From Gammaproteobacteria bacterium UBA2168 (GTDB taxonomy: Bacteria > Pseudomonadota > Gammaproteobacteria > Pseudomonadales > Azotimanducaceae): a stretch of 29,025 bases of DNA. Positions 24,006 to 29,025 of the stretch are shown in pieces. The notes below the pieces were generated by a model. It did no database searches, was not told the origin of the DNA, and was given only the letters and a program-made list of their open reading frames with translations. The stretch lies in assembly GCA_002327525.1 (NCBI GenBank), contig DCWG01000112.1, positions 1 to 29,025 on the forward strand, written 5' to 3'. A program made the translations under genes and the position numbers. Every line of letters starts with the position of its first letter. The first letter of the stretch is position 1.

Positions 24006-24500
24006 TCACAAGGAATGGTAACAATGCGCTGGCCTTCGATCTACCAGCGGGCACTCACGACGTCCGTACGATGTATATGACTTTCCAGAGCAAAACGACA
24101 TAGTAGGCACTATGTCTGCAGCACGTTTTAGAGGGTAGCCGTACGCTCCGGTACTGATCGCGGGAAAAGCAATGGTAGCCAGGCCGTGCGCCTCAGCAAG
24201 CATTAACGCGTTGCGGTAGCAGGAAGCCAGAAGTTCTGGCTCGCCGTCCTCGCCGCCGTGCCAGACGGGTCCGACGGTGTGCACTACGTGGCGAGCGGGT
24301 AGGTGGTAACCGCCGGTGAGACGAGCTTCCCCGGTGGGACATCCCCCGATGGTACGGCACTCTGCGAGCAACTCCGGCCCCGCAGCACGATGAATGGCGC
24401 CATCCACGCCGCCTCCGCCGAGGAGCGATTTATTCGCGGCGTTGACGATGGCGTCCACCTGAAGTCGTGTTATGTCGCCCTTCCAGGTGTGTAGCCGCAT
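24006..24500 (-). CDS. Macro-domain (ADP-ribose-binding) protein with replaced C-terminus
   Basis: Macro domains of this YmdB/MacroD type bind ADP-ribose and remove it or O-acetyl-ADP-ribose. From ATG 24500 (GGGAAGAGACC site before it) the protein has D10 (KGDIT), N20/N23 ([16 protein letters not shown]), D33 ([10 protein letters not shown]), the [16 protein letters not shown] block and the ribose loop [10 protein letters not shown] (114-123). Normal members continue for about 50 residues with a helix and a VxFVxF strand. Here similarity ends after KRAADI (about residue 130), and the last 34 residues ([20 protein letters not shown] and so on) match nothing expected. The change coincides with a perfect 8-bp palindrome and the edge of the AT-rich segment. 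The missing last strand and helix may destabilise the fold. Divergent from the MutT-like gene, 61 bp away. Confidence 0.85.
   Translation of the reverse strand: MRLHTWKGDITRLQVDAIVNAANKSLLGGGGVDGAIHRAAGPELLAECRTIGGCPTGEARLTGGYHLPARHVVHTVGPVWHGGEDGEPELLASCYRNALMLAEAHGLATIAFPAISTGAYGYPLKRAADIVPTMSFCSGKSYTSYGRRECPLVDRRPAHCYHSL
24097..24116. repeat. Perfect 8-bp inverted repeat inside the macro-domain gene's aberrant end
   Basis: GACATAGT (24097-24104), AGGC loop, ACTATGTC (24109-24116). It lies exactly where macro-domain similarity stops and AT-rich DNA begins, so it may be the recombination joint. Confidence 0.7.
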
Positions 24501-24552
24501 GGTCTCTTCCCTCGTGTTCCGGCCCCGGTTACATTGCCTCCCGCAAGAACAC

Positions 24553-24556
24553 GGAG
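24553..24556 (+). promoter_or_regulatory. Ribosome binding site fixing the MutT-like GTG start
   Basis: GGAG five bases before GTG 24562. It selects this start over the longer open frame from 24472, which would overlap the macro-domain gene. Confidence 0.6.
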
Positions 24557-24561
24557 CAATA

Positions 24562-25119
24562 GTGAAGCAAAGCGAGCTGGACACCGAACTCGAACGACGA
24601 TTGCGCGACTGGCGTCCGGATGTCACCGGCACGCTGCTGTTCGTCCTCTCTGCGAGTCGTGTCCTCCTCATCCACAAGAAAAGAGGTCATGGCGCGGGCA
24701 AGATCAACGCCCCCGGAGGCAAACTGGAAGCGGGAGAGACCGTGGCCGCGTGTGCGGTGCGTGAGACGGAAGAAGAAACCGGTCTGCGGGTCCGCGACCC
24801 GCGTCTGATGGCCCGGCTGCGCTTCGTGGAGCGCCGGGGTGATCAGTGGCTTGGATATGCACTGGTGGGGGAGCGATTCAGTGGCACACCCGCCGAAACC
24901 GCTGAAGCATTGCCGCAGTGGTTTTCGCTCGAGGACATTCCATACACGAGTATGTGGGAGGACGATTACATCTGGCTGCCGCCCGTACTGGCTGGACGAA
25001 GACTTATCGGCGATTTTCTGTTCGATGACGGGCGCTTGCTCGCGCATCGTGTGCGGCCTGCACGGCACGATGAACTGACTGCGTCGACCCTGCGCGGCTG
25101 CGAAGCAGCTTCCAAATAG
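24562..25119 (+). CDS. MutT/NUDT1-like Nudix hydrolase
   Basis: A 185-residue Nudix hydrolase. The Nudix box is complete: G53-x5-E59-x7-R67-E-T-E-E-E-T-G74. It is preceded by [19 protein letters not shown], and followed by [22 protein letters not shown] and [15 protein letters not shown], the pattern of MTH1-like 8-oxo-dGTP pyrophosphatases, which clean oxidised purine nucleotides from the pool. Divergently transcribed from the macro-domain gene (61 bp), and close to a second, broken Nudix gene and a dUTPase. A minus-strand pseudogene converges 6 bp after its stop. Substrate is inferred from the family pattern only. Confidence 0.9.
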   Translation: MKQSELDTELERRLRDWRPDVTGTLLFVLSASRVLLIHKKRGHGAGKINAPGGKLEAGETVAACAVRETEEETGLRVRDPRLMARLRFVERRGDQWLGYALVGERFSGTPAETAEALPQWFSLEDIPYTSMWEDDYIWLPPVLAGRRLIGDFLFDDGRLLAHRVRPARHDELTASTLRGCEAASK

Positions 25120-25125
25120 TGCAGG

Positions 25126-25490
25126 CTAGAGCATCGTCAGCGTGAGCATGGCGATCAGCGCGACCGCGGGAATCAACAACGCGGAATAGCCCATGGACAA
25201 CAGCACGGATTTGAGCAAAGTCTTGGTCCAGGATTGCTGGTAGTGACCACCCAGGGCAGCAGAAACACTGCGAACGGCGGGTTGTCCAGCATGATGTCCA
25301 TGGTGCGCTCGGGTGCGGCGAGAATACTCACGACCCGGTTCATGAGATAGAGTTCCAGGGCCCCCGGGTTCTGTGTCGGTGCGGATATCTTCGTTCAGAG
25401 ACCTGATCCAGCCGCGCATGATGGCCTGTGCGATGGAGCCCTCACGCGCCAGTACTGCGTCGAAATCTGCATAGCGCGCGGGTGTGATTT
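25126..25490 (-). pseudogene. 3' part of a membrane protein gene (DUF3667-like), frameshifted and 5'-truncated
   Basis: Minus-strand pieces read in order: EITPARYADFDAVLAREGSI, QAIMRGWIRSLNEDIRTD, then after a one-base shift GALELYLMNRVVSILAAPE and MLDNPPFAVFLLPWVV, then after another shift YQQSWTKTLLKSVLLSMGY and a last membrane helix to TAG 25126. Two shifts are needed. The YQQSW-TKTLLK ending followed by a helix resembles the C-terminus of DUF3667-type membrane proteins (moderate-low certainty). The upstream half and start are missing; the homology stops at about 25490, inside the beginning of the Nudix remnant on the other strand. Confidence 0.55.
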
Positions 25491-25885
25491 CGCACGACCA
25501 TGTCCTCCTGGTGCGCGAGACCAGCGATGGTCGCTGGGCGCTACCGGGCGGCTAGGGTGATCAGCACGAACCGGCCAGAATCACGGCAGAAGGAGAAGTG
25601 CTGGAAGAATCCGGCTTTTATGTGCGAACTGTGAAACTGATCGCATTGAAAGACCGGCACGCGCACCCCCCGTACCTGCCTCGCAGGCTCGGGCGGATTT
25701 ACAAAATCACCTTCCTGTGTGAGCTGATCGGCGGCGAGGCAGCGTCCTCGATCGAGACCTCGGAGGTGGGTTTGTTTCGCCGCAGTGCGCTGCCCGAGCT
25801 GAGCGTGGGCAGAACCCTCACCGAGGATATCGCGCTGGTGCTCGAACACCATGAGAACCCGACGCTCAACCCATATTTCGACTGA
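25475..25885 (+). pseudogene. Nudix hydrolase (YjhB-like), 5'-truncated with an amber codon in the Nudix box
   Basis: The plus frame reads GVISHDHVLLVRETSDGRWALPGG, then TAG at 25553-25555, then GDQHEPARITAEGEVLEESGFY and a complete rest of the domain (LPRRLGRIYKITFLCELIGGEA ... SSIETSEVGLFRRSALPELS) to TGA 25885. In relatives the stop position is Trp (PGGWAD), so TGG to TAG explains it. The EVLEESG core of the Nudix box is kept, but the -ARRE- arginine segment is degraded (ITAEGE). Relatives of this ADP-ribose/sugar-nucleotide type have an extra N-terminal helical domain of about 60 residues; here it is gone, and a TAG at 25472 precedes the readable part. An internal GTG at 25598 could start a useless 95-residue piece. 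Confidence 0.78.
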
Positions 25886-25906
25886 GCGCCAGCGAAGGGG
25901 GGCGGT

Positions 25907-26251
25907 CTATTTGCGGCGCCAAGCGCCCGATGGGCCGCGAATCCAGTTACCCGGCAGCGTCTTTTGAATGGCCTTTTGTCCGCCGACCTTCTCCACTTCA
26001 CGGACGGGTACGCCCTGCTGGGCGGCAATCTTCCTATAGCGCGCCTGGCGGCGGGTATTGATGCGCTGCTTGAGCGCTCTGACATCAGCGGGCGCGCTGG
26101 CGGAGACGAGACCGAGATAACCGTTGAGCTGTTCGCCGAGCCAGCCCTGGGCCTTCGCTTGTGTGAGATCCGCTGCTGTGGCGCTCGCGGCGCACAGCAT
26201 GATCAGCATCGCGAGGATCAGCCGGGAAAACAATGATGTCGGCGATTTCAT
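25907..26251 (-). CDS. ydbL: YdbL family exported protein (DUF1318)
   Basis: A 114-residue exported protein: signal peptide MKSPTSLFSRLILAMLIMLC with AASATA-AD cleavage, then ADLTQAKAQGWLGEQLNGYLG, RALKQRINTRRQARYRKIAAQQG and GQKAIQKTLPGNWI, all characteristic of YdbL/DUF1318. In E. coli YdbL works with YdbH and YnbE and is thought to keep YnbE from forming runaway multimers. An AGGAGACAGG site precedes the ATG at 26251. It is the last gene of the ydbH-ynbE-ydbL row, 32 bp after ynbE. Confidence 0.88.
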   Translation of the reverse strand: MKSPTSLFSRLILAMLIMLCAASATAADLTQAKAQGWLGEQLNGYLGLVSASAPADVRALKQRINTRRQARYRKIAAQQGVPVREVEKVGGQKAIQKTLPGNWIRGPSGAWRRK

Positions 26252-26283
26252 GTCCTGTCTCCTGATGTGGGATGGGTGGTACA

Positions 26284-26475
26284 TCAAAACAACTCCTCAT
26301 CGTCCTCGAACATCTGCTCCACCTCCCTTTCCACCTTGATCAGAATCTCGTGACGAATGTTGACGTTCATGTTGATCTCGATGGGTTTGTCAGGCGCCTC
26401 GACCTTGACGGTGGGTGTGCACGCGGCGCATACCGTCAATAGTGTGATCGCCATGGTGAGAGCAATGTGCTTCAT
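26284..26475 (-). CDS. ynbE: YnbE family lipoprotein
   Basis: A 63-residue lipoprotein: N-terminal hydrophobic signal ending in VCAAC (lipid-attached Cys presumably the last), then the conserved TPTVKVEAPDKPIEINMNVNIRHE strand and a short acidic tail. YnbE sits in the outer membrane and extends the YdbH beta-structure by strand addition, completing a bridge for phospholipids between the membranes (known for E. coli). The lipobox is slightly unusual, with Cys at -3. A GGGGAGATCC site precedes ATG 26475. About 100 bp separate it from the ydbH stop. Confidence 0.88.
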   Translation of the reverse strand: MKHIALTMAITLLTVCAACTPTVKVEAPDKPIEINMNVNIRHEILIKVEREVEQMFEDDEELF

Positions 26476-26576
26476 ATGGATCTCCCCTCTCTTCCCGGAC
26501 TTTCCGGAGCAGTGTTCCTGAACGACTCTCAAGCAGCGCGTATTGTGACTCTCGTATCGTGAACCGCGGCTGAACA

Positions 26577-29025
26577 TCACTGAGGTTCGAGTTGTCCGCT
26601 GCGCCACTGCTCGACGATTGCACCCTCGAAGTCCCCCGTGAGAAACAGACTCTGGAACAGGGACGGCAGAACCCCATTAACCGTCAGGTTCAGCCGAATG
26701 GGATGTCCATCATACAGTTCCGGGTTGCGGCCGAGCAGATGTATGCTGATCTCGTAGCCTCCTTCAGCATCGTATCCGAGAGTTCCCCGAAGTGTATCGT
26801 ATTGAAAATTTTCTAGCGCGCGCAGGCCGATGTTTTTTGCTGGCACTGCCGAACGGAAGCGTATCGATCCCGGGGTGCGTGCTTCGAACCGGCCCGCTTT
26901 GACCACCAATGCATCACCCTCGGAGTCGAGCGGGATGTGCGCATCGATCTGACCCGTTGCGGAAAGGCCGCTGATATCGAGAGCTGCGAGCAACGCGGCA
27001 AGGTCGAATCCCCGCCAGGTGACGTTCGTCGTCTGGAGAGCATCGCGAAGCAGATGAATCCGCTCGCTCGAGATCTCGCCATCGAAGAGGTTGATGTGTG
27101 GTCGAAGCAGGACGACATCTTCACTATCGAGTGCCCGGAGCCCGAGGCTAGCAGTAGTTAATTCGAATCCCGCCGCCAGCGTCGCGCCAGGCGCTTCGAT
27201 GGTTCCGCGGGTGTGGATTTGCTCGGCGAATGTAACCATGAGGTCAGTACTGATGTTGTGGGCCCTGGACTTCCCATAGCCCACCTCCAGATCTCTGCCG
27301 GAAACCGTGGCCTTGCCGGTAACATCCTCCGCGGCGCTGAAATCACCCTCCAGGATGACCTCGCCCGCAAGCCAATGAAGATCAGCCGGTGTCTGCATAC
27401 CCACGTACCTCAAGAATGCTTCCAACTGGCTGGAGGCAACGACGGTGGGCGGGAGACGGGCCGTGGCGGTGGCCTGTTCGAAATCCGCATCGATGCGCAG
27501 TGCGAATTCCGGGCCCCGATGTATGTGGATGGCCGCGTCACCGCGAAATCGCCACGGCGAATCGAGACGCCCCGACACGCTCGCGTCGAAATCGCGGTAG
27601 TCGATGCCATCGACGACGGCAAAGGCGTTGGTTGCGCTCAGATCGATCTCACCCACCGGAATGCCGGGTGCTGGGGTGCCAGGCCAGGGGCCGACGACGA
27701 GTGGTACCGCGAGGTTGCCGTGCGCCATGAGTGCGGGAGCGCCAAACGTGTTGCCGTCAAGCGTGAGATCTGCTCCGGCCGCCTGGAGGTCGAATCCGTC
27801 GAAAACGAACCGCGAGGCGCTATCGGGCCGCAGTCGAAGGCGCGCGGCGCCCTCTACTGCCAGTTCCTCGATGTGCAAGCGCTCCGAGATCGTGCAGCAG
27901 GCGGCAGCCGCAAGAGACGTGAATTGGAGGCGACCCTCAACACTCAGTTCACCACGTGTCCAGTCATCGACGGGAAACTCGGCGCGAACGCTTCCCCCCC
28001 CGATGGTCGCGCGTGCGCGCTCCCCGGCGGAGACGACGGCGTCAAAGTGTCCGGCAATCGTTTCCGGCGCCGGGATTCCAGTATGGCTGCGCAGCGTGGT
28101 TCCGGGAGCCAGCCGCAACTCGGCGTCAATGATTGGTGAGAACGGATCGAATTCCAGTCCGGGCAACGCGGATGACAAATAGTCGAGCCAGAACGCTGCT
28201 GGTCCACGCAGACGCAGCGCGCTATCACCACTCGCGCGTAGGGTCAGATGATCGGCGATCTCACCCTCAAGGGTGAGATCCGCGCTGGCGACGTGGTCAG
28301 CGTGTATGAATGACAGTTGCTCGCCGCGCAAACGAATCTCGCGACGCCCATTGCCGGCGAGCTGTTCGAACTCAAGGGCGATTGCGCCGCTCACGGAAGA
28401 TGCGTTCGATGCGTTCTGCGTCAGGAAGGATGCCCACTCCTGTACGAACGAGGGGTCGAGTGCATGCAGCTGAAGCTCGATGTTCAATCGAGATTCGATT
28501 GAGGAAACGGTCGTTTGTTGTCGAAGGTGCAGCGCGGCGAGTGGTGCTGGATCCTCGCCCGCGGGGATGCGCACCTCGAGTTTCGAGACGCCGGCACCGA
28601 CGTGGAGTTCGAGCAGGCCGGCGTGGCCGGGGAACAGCACCGGATCGAATTGTGCTGTGAGCCGTTGTGTGTCCCCGATGGATTCGAGATGCAGATTGCC
28701 GAATCTTACCTCCAGTCCGGCGGCAGGGATGGATACATCCAACCGCTCTATGTGTGCTGGCGGCAGGTCGGGCGGCAGATTCAATCCGGGTAGAACGAGA
28801 TCATCGAGGCCCAGCGGCTGCTCGGACGCAGTCGCAGGCATGGCGCGCAGGCGGATTCGGTGTGCGTGCACGCGCCACTCGTGCCACGCGACAGTGACAT
28901 CCGTCGCTTCTGTTTCTACGCGCATGTCTGCCAATTGGGCGAAGAGTTCCGCGCGCCGAATATGCAGGCCCGCTAAGCTGGGGCGTTCTACGTCAAACGC
29001 GTCGAGCCGCCATCCTTGCGGCAGA
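26577..29025 (-). CDS. ydbH: YdbH family AsmA-like phospholipid transport protein, 5' end outside window
   Basis: At least 816 codons are open up to the window edge; the true start lies outside, since the frame continues past the TTG at 28934 (RRAELFAQLADM upstream). It is a long repeated beta-strand protein of the AsmA-like family, one of the TamB/YhdP/YdbH group that forms a hydrophobic groove carrying phospholipids from inner to outer membrane. The C-terminal YdbH signature is clear: SIRFRSAVPAKNIGLRALEN, LGYDAEGGYEISIHLLGRNP, YDGHPIRLNLTVNG and the final LTGDFEGAIVEQWRSG. The following ynbE and ydbL on the same strand confirm the identity. E. coli YdbH has 879 residues, so perhaps 60-100 N-terminal residues with the membrane anchor are missing. 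Confidence 0.92.
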   Translation of the reverse strand, partial: LPQGWRLDAFDVERPSLAGLHIRRAELFAQLADMRVETEATDVTVAWHEWRVHAHRIRLRAMPATASEQPLGLDDLVLPGLNLPPDLPPAHIERLDVSIPAAGLEVRFGNLHLESIGDTQRLTAQFDPVLFPGHAGLLELHVGAGVSKLEVRIPAGEDPAPLAALHLRQQTTVSSIESRLNIELQLHALDPSFVQEWASFLTQNASNASSVSGAIALEFEQLAGNGRREIRLRGEQLSFIHADHVASADLTLEGEIADHLTLRASGDSALRLRGPAAFWLDYLSSALPGLEFDPFSPIIDAELRLAPGTTLRSHTGIPAPETIAGHFDAVVSAGERARATIGGGSVRAEFPVDDWTRGELSVEGRLQFTSLAAAACCTISERLHIEELAVEGAARLRLRPDSASRFVFDGFDLQAAGADLTLDGNTFGAPALMAHGNLAVPLVVGPWPGTPAPGIPVGEIDLSATNAFAVVDGIDYRDFDASVSGRLDSPWRFRGDAAIHIHRGPEFALRIDADFEQATATARLPPTVVASSQLEAFLRYVGMQTPADLHWLAGEVILEGDFSAAEDVTGKATVSGRDLEVGYGKSRAHNISTDLMVTFAEQIHTRGTIEAPGATLAAGFELTTASLGLRALDSEDVVLLRPHINLFDGEISSERIHLLRDALQTTNVTWRGFDLAALLAALDISGLSATGQIDAHIPLDSEGDALVVKAGRFEARTPGSIRFRSAVPAKNIGLRALENFQYDTLRGTLGYDAEGGYEISIHLLGRNPELYDGHPIRLNLTVNGVLPSLFQSLFLTGDFEGAIVEQWRSGQLEPQ

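Noticed and set aside
27213..28139. 308-residue plus-strand frame inside ydbH
   Set aside because: Antisense to a clear AsmA-like protein, low-complexity translation, no ribosome site.

Overview
The window looks like a chromosomal segment of a Gammaproteobacterium. The clearest pointers are a YdbH-YnbE-YdbL envelope operon at the right end, a DUF6491-type exported protein, a full-length Lon, and GC-rich coding DNA with Gram-negative export signals. The genus cannot be told from sequence alone. Genes are densely packed on both strands. No rRNA, tRNA, CRISPR array, integrase or transposase is recognisable.

Layout. 1-858: 5' part of a cysteine synthase (minus strand), with more uniform G/C-ending codons than its neighbours. 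974-4032: an intact serine beta-lactamase-like hydrolase, then a decayed block: apbE with one in-frame amber codon, a possible scrap of an FGE/sulfatase-modifying gene, and a tlpA-like thioredoxin gene with two frameshifts and a lost 3' end. 4073-6833: a small exported DUF6491-like protein, then an exported M20 amidohydrolase translationally coupled to a DUF1932-type dehydrogenase. 6847-9836: a small Cys-rich exported protein, an acyl-CoA carboxylase carboxyltransferase subunit with a 98-residue beta-rich neighbour, and a divergent gene that looks like a PD-(D/E)XK-type nuclease domain plus a winged helix. 9839-13051: an outer-membrane barrel coupled to a GT39-like glycosyltransferase, divergent from a GT2-GtrA fusion; together they form a plausible lipid-linked sugar transfer unit.

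13056-15810: a broken membrane-protein gene, an M3 oligoendopeptidase and a 5' fragment of a DUF1801-like gene. 15771-22028: five minus-strand genes in a tight row: 2-hydroxyacid dehydrogenase, two acyl-CoA dehydrogenases, Lon (overlapping the second by one base) and a Cys-containing exported protein. Lon carries an unusual C-terminal tail very rich in Lys and Arg. 22087-25885: a nucleotide-metabolism neighbourhood (all-alpha dUTPase, macro-domain protein, MutT-like Nudix, broken second Nudix), interrupted by an AT-rich segment (about 22.9-24.1 kb) with an FkbM methyltransferase. 25907-29025: ydbL, ynbE and the 3' part of ydbH, an inner-to-outer-membrane phospholipid transport set.

The striking theme is gene decay. 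At least five genes are broken by stops, frameshifts or truncation, while long neighbours (Lon, M3 peptidase, carboxyltransferase, YdbH) are open. This argues against uniformly poor sequence and for real pseudogene formation at a few accessory spots. The best candidates for new biology are the nuclease-like/winged-helix protein, the Lon tail with its acyl-CoA dehydrogenase coupling, and the macro-domain gene whose C-terminus is replaced at a perfect 8-bp palindrome.
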